A DNA stretch of 45,494 nt, from assembly GCF_000332035.1 (NCBI RefSeq), contig NZ_ALVY01000207.1:1-45494 (forward strand), given 5' to 3'. Position 1 is the stretch's first letter. Each line of letters opens with the position of its first letter. A model generated the notes under the pieces. That model did no database searches, had not been told where the DNA came from, and saw only the letters and a list, made by a program, of their open reading frames with translations. Source of the stretch: Gloeocapsa sp. PCC 73106 (GTDB lineage: Bacteria > Cyanobacteriota > Cyanobacteriia > Cyanobacteriales > Gloeocapsaceae). A program made the translations under genes and the position numbers. Shown in pieces: positions 29,801-39,900 of the stretch.

Positions 29801-32800
29801 CGTTGAACCCAAAACAGAGTTAGAAAAAGCGATCGCTCAAATCTGGCAACGCGCTCTGAATAGGGAGACAATTGGTATCTATGATAATTTCTTTGAATTG
29901 GGGGGACACTCTCTACTAGGGATGCAAGTCATTGCTGAAGTCAGTGAAGCGTTGGGTATCTCGGTTCCCTTGCGCAGTCTGTTTCAAAAACCCACCGTCG
30001 CGGGATTAATTGAAAAAATTAATAATACAGAGAGTGCACAACTAGAGTATCTACCCCAGATTATTCCCAATAAAGAGGAACATCATCAACCTTTTCCTTT
30101 GACTGATATTCAACAAGCTTATCTCATTGGTCGTAGTGACGCGTTTGCATTGGGGAATGTAGCAACCCACGCTTATCGAGAAATTGAAACTCGGGGGATT
30201 TCTGTTGCCCAAGTTGAACAGGCGATCGCAAAATTGATTACCCGTCATGATATGCTCAGAGTGATTATCACTGAAGATAGCCAACAACAAATCCTATCTG
30301 ATGTGCCACCCTATGAGATTCTGACCCTAGATTTACGAGGTCAAAACCCAGCAGTAACTTTAGCAGAGATTCGTGAACGTCTTTCTCATCAAATCCTCAA
30401 CACTCAACAATGGCCATTATTTGAAATTGTCGCCACCATTCTAGATGAAGATCGGATTCGTTTTCATATCAGCTTTGATGTCCTTCTCGGTGACGCTTGG
30501 AGTTTTCAGATTTTAGGCGCCCAATTAGCGCAACTAATCCAAAATCCTACCCTGATTCTACCAGAATTGACCCTATCATTTCGCGATTATGTTTTAGCTG
30601 AATTAACCTTAGAAAAGACCGAACTCTATCAAGCTTCCCTCGCTTATTGGCGGAATCGTCTTCCCAGTCTTCCTGCTTCTCCTGAACTACCTTTGGAAAA
30701 AAGCCTAGCAGCGATTACTAATCCTCGTTTTGTACGTCGTAGTGGTCAGTTAGAATCCCAGACTTGGCAACGTCTCAAACAAAAAGCGAGCTCTATCGGG
30801 ATTACTCCATCAGGATTAATTTTAGCCGCTTTTGCTGAGATTCTGACAATGTGGAGTCAAAAACCCAACTTTACGATTAATTTAACGCTATTTAACCGTC
30901 TTCCCCTACATCCCGAAGTCAATCAAATCATTGGAGACTTTACCTCATCAACTTTATTCGCGGTAGACAACTCAATACCGAGCTCTTTCGCGATTCGCGC
31001 TAAAACAATTCAAGCACAACTGTGGGAAGATTTAGACCATCGTTACGTTAGCGGGGTAAAAGTTCTCCGAGAATTATCCCGTCTCCAGGGTGGTACTATA
31101 TTAATGCCCGTCGTCTTTACCAGTACCCTGACACAAAATATTTCCGGTCAATCTTCTTTATCCACAGAAGTTATCTATAGTCTCAGTCAAACCTCTCAAG
31201 TCTATCTTGACCATCAAGTCTTAGAAATAGAAGGTACTTTGATGTTTAACTGGGATACTCTAGAGGAGTTATTTCCTGTAGGTCTTCTCGATGATATGTT
31301 TGCAGCTTACTCTAATTTTCTAGAACGTTTGGCGAATGAGGAAGAGATTTGGGAAACATCAACTCGACTTCTGATACCAGCTTCTCACCTAGAAAAGATA
31401 ACAGAGATTAATCGAACCGAATATGATTTTACAGAGAAAGATAGCTTATTGCAGGATCTGTTTTTTGCACAAGTTCCCGTAAGAGGGAATAAGAGTGCGA
31501 TTGTTACATCTGATTTTACCCTCACTTACCAAGAATTAAGCGATCGCTCTTTAACCATTGCTCATCAACTCCAAGCTTTAAGGGTTCAACCAAATCAATT
31601 AGTAGCGATCGTGATGGAAAAAGGCTGGGAGCAAATAGTTGCTACCTTAAGCATTTTAGCTTCTGGTGCAGCTTATGTCCCGATTGACCCAGGATTACCC
31701 ACCGAACGCAGATTCTTATTGCTACAAGAAACACAGGTTCAGCAAATTTTAACCCAATCTTGGCTCCATACCTCTTTAACTTGGCCAGAAAATCTGCAAA
31801 TCATCTGTGTAGATAAAATTAACCCTCATCCTATCTCTGAATTGCCAAGTCAAACCACTCCACAAGATTTAGCTTATATCATTTACACATCTGGCTCCAC
31901 AGGAACACCAAAAGGAGTAATGATCGACCACCAAGGCGCAGTTAATACAATTTTAGATATTAATCAACGTTTTAATATTACTGCAGAAGATAAAGTCTTA
32001 GCCCTATCTTCTCTCAGTTTCGATTTATCCGTCTACGATATTTTTGGCACCTTAGCCGCTGGTGGTACACTCGTAATTCCTGATGCTGATAAAACTAAAG
32101 AACCCAATCACTGGAGAGAATTAATTACTCAATACGGTGTCACGATTTGGAATTCTGTCCCGGCTTTGATGCAAATGCTATTATCGCAACCTTTCTCTTC
32201 TCAATCCTTGCGTTTAGCTCTCTTGAGTGGAGATTGGATACCTTTAGATTTACCCGAACAAATCCGAACCATATCAGAAGATATAGAAATTATCAGCTTA
32301 GGAGGAGCCACAGAAGCATCGATTTGGTCTATTCTCTATCCTGTTACAACGGTCAATCCTCATTGGAAAAGTATTCCCTATGGTCGTCCGATGACCAACC
32401 AGAATTTTTATGTATTAAATAACAATCTAGAACCTTGTCCAATGTTAGTAACAGGACAACTATACATCGGCGGCAAAGGACTCGCTTCTGCTTACTGGAA
32501 AAACCCAGAAAAAACGAATCAAAGCTTTATAATTCATCCCCAAAATCAAGAGCGATTGTATAAAACAGGCGATTTAGGGAGATATCTACCAGATGGTAAT
32601 ATTGAATTCCTAGGACGAGAAGATTTTCAAGTTAAAGTTAGTGGTTATCGCATCGAATTAGGCGAAATTGAAACTACTCTAAAACAGCACTCGGCGCTCA
32701 AAGACGCGATCGCTTTAGTAGTAGATAATCAAAGAATTATCGCCTATATTATTCCAGAACAAAAGCTAGAAAATATCGAATTTAAACTGAAACAACCAGG

Positions 32801-33971
32801 AATCAGAATCTTAGATAATCAACCGAAAATCCAGTTAAATAAACCTGATGTTGATGAAACTTTAACTCAGACTTATTTACGGCGTCAAAGTCATCGGCAA
32901 TTTCTCCCAGAATCAATCCAGATAAATAATTTTAGTCAACTTTTGAATTGTTTATTACAATTAAACTTACCGAAATATCCTTTACCCAAGTATCGCTATG
33001 CTTCAGCAGGTAGTCTTTATCCCGTACAGGTTTATCTACTAATAAAATCCGAGAAAATAGAAGGCTTAGCCGCGGGTTACTACTACTATCATCCTCTGGA
33101 ACATCAACTAATTTTACTCGATACTTATACAGAAATTAATAGTAGTTTGTATGGGAATAACCAAGCTGTTTTCGAAGAATCCGCTTTTGCTTTATTTTTA
33201 GTGGGTGAGTTGAAAGCAATTACCCCAATGTATAATGATAAAGCCAAAGATTTCTGTCTACTTGAAGCGGGTTACATGAGTCAGTTATTAATGGAAACTG
33301 CACCAGCACAAGAAATTGGTCTCTGTCCGATTGGTACCTTAGAATTTGACTCATTACGAGATAAATTACAGTTAGAATCTAGCCAGATTTTGCTACATAG
33401 TTTTGTAGGTGGTAAAATTGATATCTCTTGGTCAAATCAATGGTTAAAACCCCAAAAATCTACATCTATCAACGAGGAATTAACTCAATTTCTGCGTCAG
33501 AAGCTACCCGAATATATGATACCTACTGTGTATATGTTAATAGATGCTTTACCCCTCAATGAAAACGGAAAAGTAGATCGCAAGTTACTACCTAAACCTA
33601 TATCTATAGCTAATCAAACGGAATTTATTGCACCTAGAACCGATATAGAAAAGACTATCTCAGCTATTTGGCAAACATCATTAAATGTAGAGGAAATTGG
33701 GATTTATGATAACTTTTTTGACCTAGGTGGTAACTCCTTTTTAGCTACCCAGGTTTTAGCCAAAATTTGTCAAACTTTTCAAGTTGATTTGACGGTTCGT
33801 AAGTTTTTTGAAAATCCCACGATCGCCTCATTAGCTCTAGTTATCGAAGAGGAAAATCCTCAAAAATATCAGGAAATAAATAAGGTCAATGATGATCTTA
33901 ATCTACTCTCTGAAGCAGAAGTAGATCTTCTCTTAGAAGCAATGTTAAAGGAGGAAACAGACGGTGAATAA
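26895..33971 (+). CDS. NRPS C-A-PCP-Cy-A(Ox)-PCP, predicted Ala then thiazole from Cys
   Basis: This 2358-residue protein begins with a short helix and an LCL-like C domain with an altered motif HHIICDR (His170/171, Asp175). A1 (Tyr634) reads DLFNNALTYK, an Ala code known from cyanobacterial synthetases. PCP1 Ser1006. A heterocyclization domain follows (FPLTDIQQAYLIGR; DxxxxD motif Asp1195 and Asp1200 in FDVLLGDAW). A2 (Tyr1664) reads DLYNLSLIWK, the classical Cys code. Between its A8 (GYRIELGEIE, about 1915) and A10 (NGKVDR, about 2222) lies an inserted nitroreductase-like FMN oxidase of roughly 190 residues (about 1985-2175; RRQSHRQF, YASAGSLYPVQVYL, EAGYMSQLLM, IGLCPIG). PCP2 Ser2281. Together these should condense Cys, cyclise it to a thiazoline and oxidise it to a thiazole, as in epothilone-type modules. 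Confidence 0.95.
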   Translation: MKDLFQQIANLTPEQRILFEKRLKQKGLKYSESQSIPKRQDSDHFSLSFAQQRLWFIQQLEPDNYSYNVPSAFRLRGELNIQVLERTLNEIVKRHETLRTTFAIDTAKQPVQIITPYESFSLPMLEVVETDIQSLVEREFQRPFDLTKPLLRLKLLKVSEIEHVLLITTHHIICDRWSVGVFVREMTILYASFAQNQASPLPELSIQYADWAVWQRQRLTDRELDKQINYWKQQLHDLSVLELPTDRTRRAIPSYQGAQYPIILSRDLSKQLKDLASQEQVTLFVLLLTAFQILLHRYTHQNDLVVGTEMANRDRTETNPLIGLFVNTLVLRMDLSGNPTFRELLKRVRETTLSAFTHQDLPFEKLVEILNPERNLSQMVPLFQVKFDFQQVLVKPLELSGLSLEHLPFNNDSAKYELRFNLQDTPTGINGQIEYSTDLFDEVTIQAMVEHWEILLAGIVQQPEQKISELPLLSPREQGLFIEWNQTEKNYPTTDLCIHHLFEAQVKRTPEAIALITEEQTLTYQELNTKANQLAHYLKELGFKPEAKIGICLERNCNLIIGLLGILKAGAAYVPLDPAYPQERLDFILEDAQVSALLVDELKVINLNQSKSISAESDNLDSQINPSNLAYIIYTSGSTGKPKGVAIEHRNTVQFLHWAKEVFNPDELKGVLAGTSICFDLSIFEIFVPLSWGGTVILVENVLALPNVTNQVTLINTVPSAIYQLLQTNSIPPSVRTINLAGEALQPYLVQQLQHIDKIYNLYGPSEDTTYSTYDLVNPDSVTIGKAIANTQVYILDPHHHLVPLGVPGELYISGSGLARGYLNRPDLTAEKFIPHFSEGVRLYKTGDLAKYRRDGKIEYLGRLDHQVKIRGFRVELGEIEAVLALHPGIQETVVTVGEDNQFLIAYVVCKEQVNTSQLRSFLTEKLPSYLIPSIFVQLEKLPRLPNGKINRKNLPNPNDLRPNLETTYVEPKTELEKAIAQIWQRALNRETIGIYDNFFELGGHSLLGMQVIAEVSEALGISVPLRSLFQKPTVAGLIEKINNTESAQLEYLPQIIPNKEEHHQPFPLTDIQQAYLIGRSDAFALGNVATHAYREIETRGISVAQVEQAIAKLITRHDMLRVIITEDSQQQILSDVPPYEILTLDLRGQNPAVTLAEIRERLSHQILNTQQWPLFEIVATILDEDRIRFHISFDVLLGDAWSFQILGAQLAQLIQNPTLILPELTLSFRDYVLAELTLEKTELYQASLAYWRNRLPSLPASPELPLEKSLAAITNPRFVRRSGQLESQTWQRLKQKASSIGITPSGLILAAFAEILTMWSQKPNFTINLTLFNRLPLHPEVNQIIGDFTSSTLFAVDNSIPSSFAIRAKTIQAQLWEDLDHRYVSGVKVLRELSRLQGGTILMPVVFTSTLTQNISGQSSLSTEVIYSLSQTSQVYLDHQVLEIEGTLMFNWDTLEELFPVGLLDDMFAAYSNFLERLANEEEIWETSTRLLIPASHLEKITEINRTEYDFTEKDSLLQDLFFAQVPVRGNKSAIVTSDFTLTYQELSDRSLTIAHQLQALRVQPNQLVAIVMEKGWEQIVATLSILASGAAYVPIDPGLPTERRFLLLQETQVQQILTQSWLHTSLTWPENLQIICVDKINPHPISELPSQTTPQDLAYIIYTSGSTGTPKGVMIDHQGAVNTILDINQRFNITAEDKVLALSSLSFDLSVYDIFGTLAAGGTLVIPDADKTKEPNHWRELITQYGVTIWNSVPALMQMLLSQPFSSQSLRLALLSGDWIPLDLPEQIRTISEDIEIISLGGATEASIWSILYPVTTVNPHWKSIPYGRPMTNQNFYVLNNNLEPCPMLVTGQLYIGGKGLASAYWKNPEKTNQSFIIHPQNQERLYKTGDLGRYLPDGNIEFLGREDFQVKVSGYRIELGEIETTLKQHSALKDAIALVVDNQRIIAYIIPEQKLENIEFKLKQPGIRILDNQPKIQLNKPDVDETLTQTYLRRQSHRQFLPESIQINNFSQLLNCLLQLNLPKYPLPKYRYASAGSLYPVQVYLLIKSEKIEGLAAGYYYYHPLEHQLILLDTYTEINSSLYGNNQAVFEESAFALFLVGELKAITPMYNDKAKDFCLLEAGYMSQLLMETAPAQEIGLCPIGTLEFDSLRDKLQLESSQILLHSFVGGKIDISWSNQWLKPQKSTSINEELTQFLRQKLPEYMIPTVYMLIDALPLNENGKVDRKLLPKPISIANQTEFIAPRTDIEKTISAIWQTSLNVEEIGIYDNFFDLGGNSFLATQVLAKICQTFQVDLTVRKFFENPTIASLALVIEEENPQKYQEINKVNDDLNLLSEAEVDLLLEAMLKEETDGE
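33949..33954 (+). promoter_or_regulatory. Ribosome binding site supporting a GTG start
   Basis: AGGAGG lies 9 nt before the GTG at 33964. No ATG is near, so this site supports the GTG start and an 8-nt overlap with the preceding gene. Confidence 0.6.
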
Positions 33972-36900
33972 TAAAATCGATATTCAGAAACTATCCCCTG
34001 AGGAAAAACGTAAACTTTTAGCTGAACTAACGCAGAAAAAAGGAGCAAAATTTAAACTATTTCCTTTGTCATTTGCGCAATCTAGATTATGGTTTTTAGA
34101 TCAACTAGAATCGGAAAGTTCTGCTTATAATCTTCCTTTTGCTTTGAGTATCAAGGGGAAACTCGATATCGCTTTACTAGAAAAAAGCCTTAATGAGATT
34201 ATCAGACGTCACGAGATTCTGCGTACTTGCTTCATTGAGGTAAAAGGGGAACCTTTGCAAAAAGTTTTATCCAGTTTGACTATATCTCTAGACCTAACTG
34301 AGTTACAAGAAAAAGACATACAAGAACATATTAAAAAAGAAGCGATTAAGAAATTCGATTTAACGCAAGTTCCCCTATTTCGTAGTCAATTACTAAAACT
34401 CGCTACAACAGAATATGTATTAGTACTCACGATACACCATATCATCTCGGATTATTGGTCAATGCGCGTTTTAGTTCAAGAATTAACCGCGATTTATCAA
34501 AGCGATTCTACCCTTTTACCCAATTTACCCATTCAATACGCAGATTACTCCGTTTGGCAAAAACAATGGTTAGAAACAGCAGCTAAAACAACACAACTCA
34601 CCTACTGGAAAAAACAATTAGAGGGAAGTCCAGCCATACTGCAGTTACCGACAGATTATCCTCGTCCCTCTGTTGCTAGTTTTCGCGGCTCTACCCAGTA
34701 TTTTACACTTTCAACCGAGTTATCGGAATCTTTAACCATCCTCTCTCGTCGTCAGGGAGTGACTCCTTTTATAACCCTACTAGCTGCGTTCAAAACACTT
34801 CTTTATCGTTATACCAGCCAGGTAGACATTTTAGTTGGTTCAACCATCGCTAATCGCAATCGTCCTGAACTTGGTAATTTGATCGGTTTATTGGTAAATA
34901 ATCTGGTGTTTCGTGCAAACTTATCTGGAAATCCTCGTTTTAGAGACTTTTTGCATCAGGTAAAAGAAACGACTTTAAACGCTTACACCCATCAGGATTT
35001 ACCCTATGAGTATATCGTCAAAGAACTCGAGTTGGAACGGGATTTAAGCTACAATCCCCTATTCCAAGTGATGTTTATCCTGCACAATATTCCATCCCAG
35101 ACGGTACAACTGCTTGATTTTACCTTAAAGCATCTAACTCTTGAGAGTCAAACGGCTCGATTTGATCTTAGCTTGGATATGTCTGAAACCCCCACAGGAT
35201 TGACGGGGATGTTTGAATACAATACGGACTTATTTAAACCAGAAACAATAGAACGTTTAATTGAAAATTTTCAAGTCTTACTAGCAGGAATTGTAGCCAA
35301 TCCTGACCAAAGGTTATCGGAGTTACCCCTACTCAACTCCTGTGAGGAACAGTTATTAAGTCAATGGAATCTACCCCTTGAAAACTATCAACCGGTTTGT
35401 TTTACTGATTTATTTGAAGAACAAGTTAACAAAACTCCCGATAATATTGCGATCGCCTTTGAGAATCACTCCTTAACCTATAGAGAATTAAATACCAAAG
35501 CGAATCAACTTGCTCATTATCTCCAACATCAAGGAGTCAAACCCGAAACTAAAGTAGGTATATGCGTACAAAGGTCCTTAGAAATGGTCATAGGACTTTT
35601 AGCAATACTCAAAGCAGGAGGAGTTTATCTACCCCTTGACCCAACTTATCCCAAAGAACGACTTAACTATATCATTCAAGAGACTCGAGCATCGATTTTA
35701 CTAACTCAATCAACCGTCTCTGAGATAGAAGTTGAAAATATGATTTATCTAGATAGGGATTGGGAAACTATTCAACGAGAACCAACCCAAAATCTAGCAA
35801 CTGCAGTAAATCCTCAAAATCTAGCTTATATTATCTACACATCGGGTTCCACCGGACAACCCAAAGGTGTACAAATTGAGCACAGTGCTTTAGTTAATTT
35901 TCTCTTATCTCTGCAGGAAAAATTATCACTATCTCCGAAAGATACTCTACTCGCTGTTACTACTCTATCCTTTGATATAGCAGTTTTAGAGTTATATTTA
36001 CCCTTGATAGTGGGTGCAAAAGTAGTTTTAGTTAGTCAGGAAGTCTCTAGAGATGGATACCAACTACTATTGAATACAGAAGAAATAACCGTCATGCAAG
36101 GAACTCCAGCCACTTGGCAGTTATTATTATCTGTAGGGTGGTCTGGGAACAAAAATTTAAAGATTCTCTGCGGTGGAGAAATGTTGAATACTCAACTAGC
36201 AGAACAATTAATCTCTCGGGGGAAAGAAGTCTGGAATCTTTACGGACCAACGGAGACAACGGTGTGGTCATCAGTATATTTACTCAAGAGTTCTGAGGTT
36301 CTGATTGGTCGCCCTATTGCTAATACGGAGTTTTACGTCTTAGATAATCACTTACAACCGTTACCGATAGGAGCTCTGGGAGAATTGTATATTGGGGGTG
36401 CAGGATTAGCTAGGGGTTATTTTAACCGTCCTGGTTTAACTGCGGCTAGATTTATTCCCCATGCTTCCGGTCGTCTTTATAAAACAGGGGATTTAGTTCG
36501 CTATCGACCAGATGGTAATTTGGAATATTTGGGTCGTTTGGATTATCAGGTTAAAATACGGGGTTTTCGCATTGAATTAGAGGAAATCGAAGCCGTATTA
36601 GTTCAGCATCCAGATGTTGAAAGGGTAGTGGTGATGGTAAGAGAAGATGAACAGTGCGATCGCGCCTTGCGCGCCACCCTTGGTGATCGCCCTTTGGGCG
36701 CAACCGAAGGTGATCGCCGTTTAGTCGCTTACTTTACCAGTGAGAAATCACCCGATCTCAAAGGCTATTTACAAGATAAGCTTCCTCAGTATTTGATTCC
36801 GACAGCTTTTGTCTCTGTGGATGCTTTTCCTTTAACACCTAATGGTAAAATCGACAGGCGATCGCTTCCGGTACCCTCCACATCAACCCTATCTCAAGAC

Positions 36901-39900
36901 TCTATCGTTAACCCTCGCACACCTACAGAAGAGCTCCTCGCTAATATCTGGAAAAACGTCCTTAATCTACAAGGTATCAGCATTCACGCTGACTTTTTCG
37001 CCTTGGGAGGTCATTCCTTACTTGCAACAAAGGTTATATCTCAAATTCGACAAAGCTTTCTTAGAGAAATTCCCCTGCGTTTTCTGTTTGAAGCTCCCAC
37101 CATCGCCGCATTAGCCAAAAAGATAGAAGCTACTCAACAAGAAGCGATCGACTCAACTATAGTACCAATTAAGCGCACTGAAACCATCCCCTTATCTTTT
37201 GCTCAACAACGACAATGGTTTTTAGCGCAGTTAGAACCCGATAGCCCATTCTATAACATTCCTGCTGCCATACATTTACAAGGTCAGTTAGATATTAATC
37301 GCCTTGAAGAGAGTTTTAATCAAGTTATACAGCGTCACGAAATCCTTAGAACCGCTTTTCCTACTGTAGAAGGTCGAGCTGTTGCGGTCATTTATCCCGA
37401 ATTTAGATTGAATTTACCCATTATTTCCGAAAGCTTAGCAGATATCCAAGCTGAAGCCGAGAAACCCTTTCAACTCGATGAACTCCCCCTATTTCGAGTC
37501 AAAATATTGCGATTATCGGACGTAGAGCAGATTATTTTACTCACCATGCACCATATTATCTCTGATGCTTGGTCTATCGGTATCCTAGTACAGGAGGTAG
37601 CGACTTTATATCATGGTTCTAGTTTACCTGACTTACCTATTCAATACTGCGATTATGCAGCTTGGCAAAAACAAGTCTTAGCAGAAAAAATCTCAGCAAC
37701 CCAGTTACCTTATTGGAAAAAACAGCTAGAATCGGCACCTACTGCGTTAGAATTACCCACCGACTATCCACGTCCTGCTATACAAACCTTTCAGGGAGAT
37801 ACGGTTCAGTTTCAAATTTCCTCAGAGTCGACAAAATCTCTCAAAACCCTCACGCAACAACAGGGATGTACCCTCTTCATGACTCTGTTGGGGGTATTCA
37901 ACACCTTACTTTATCGCTATACCAACAATGAAGATATAATAGTCGGTTCTCCTGTGGCTAATCGCAATAGCAACGAAATCGAAGGATTAATCGGCTTTTT
38001 TGCCAATACTTTGGCTTTACGTACAGATTTATCGGGAAATCCTACTTTTATCACCTTGTTACAAAGGATAAAAGAAATTGCTCTGAATGCGTATCTTCAT
38101 CAGGATATCCCCTTTGAGCAGTTAGTCAATGAGTTACAGTTACCGAGGGATTTGAGCGTTACCCCCTTATTTCAGGTCATGTTTGTTCTCCAAAATACAC
38201 CTATACCGACCCTGAGCTTATCGGGTACAAGATGGAGTCCAGTCAATGTACAGAGTTTTACAGCTAAATTTGACTTAACCCTATATATGGCTGAAACTGA
38301 CGAGGGATTGACGGGAACTTTTGAATACAATACCGATTTATTTAAAAAAGAAACGATTCAACGCATGATAGGACATTTCCAGACGTTGATCGCTGCGATT
38401 ATTACCAATCCTCAGCATCGCTTATCTGAACTTTCTCTGTTGACCGAATCAGAAAGACGACAAATACAATATTGGAATAATACTAAAACGGAATATCCCC
38501 AAAGCTACACACTAAATCAGTTTTTTGAGGAACAAGTTAATAAAACCCCTCATGAAATCGCGGTGGTTTCCCTAAATCAACAACTTACTTATCAAGAACT
38601 CGACTTTAAAAGCAATCAATTAGCACAATATTTAAAAAGCTTTGGTATCAAACCAGAAGATAAAATTGGTGTTTGTTGCGATCGCACCCTTGATCTAATT
38701 ATCGCTCTTTTCGGTATTCTCAAAATAGGCGCAGCTTATGTACCCCTTGACCCCAATTATCCCCTGGAACGTATAGCCTTTACCTTAGAAGACGCAGGAT
38801 GTTCAGTTATCCTCTCTCAACAGAAGTTAAGCAGTATCTTACCCTCAAATCAGACACCCGTTATTTATATTGATACAGACTGGACCAAAATCGCCTTAGA
38901 AAGTCCACAAAAACCAATTACTTCCATTTGCTCTGACAATTTGGTTTACATCATCTACACCTCTGGTTCCACAGGAAAACCCAAGGGAGTGGCAATTACC
39001 CACAGTAGCGCAGTTGCATTGATTGATTGGGCAAAAAATACCTTTACTCCTCAAGAATTAAAAAGAGTTCTTGCGTCTACTTCTATCTGCTTCGACTTAT
39101 CTGTATTTGAAATTTTCCTTCCTCTTAGTTGTGGAGGAGCGATTATATTGGCAGAAAACGCACTAGAATTACCCAATCTATCCACAGAAGTCACCCTCAT
39201 TAATACGGTTCCCTCCGCTGCTACAGAACTATTAAGAATCAATGGTATTCCTGAAAGCGTTGTCACTGTTAACCTAGCAGGTGAAGCACTATCCAATCAA
39301 TTAGTTCAACAACTCTATCAGAAACATCATATCCAAAAAGTTTATAATCTCTACGGTCCTTCAGAAGACACAACCTACTCTACTTTTGTTCTCACCGAAA
39401 AAGGAACCACAAAGTCTCCATCTATAGGTCGTCCTCTTCCCAATACCCACACTTACATTCTGGATCCTTATCTCAACCCAGTTCCTATAAATGTGTCGGG
39501 GGAACTATATTTAAGTGGGGAAGGACTCGCTAGAGGATATCTCAACCAACCCAGTTTAACCGCAGCCAAATTCTTACCCCATCCTTTTAATCCCTCCCAA
39601 CGTCTTTACAAAACGGGAGATTTAGCTAAATATAGACCAGATGGCGCGATAGAATATCTCGGTAGATTAGATAATCAAGTTAAACTACGGGGTTTTCGCA
39701 TTGAATTAGAAGAAATCGAAGCTATATTAGTCCAGCATCCCCATATCTCTCAAGCGATCGTCAATGCTTGGCAAGATGACCTAGGTAATAAGCGATTAGT
39801 CGCCTATCTTATCTCCTCTTCTATTCCTGAGAATCTGCGTAACTTCCTCAAGCTTAAGTTACCCGATTATATGATTCCTTCCTTTTTTATTCCTCTAGAA

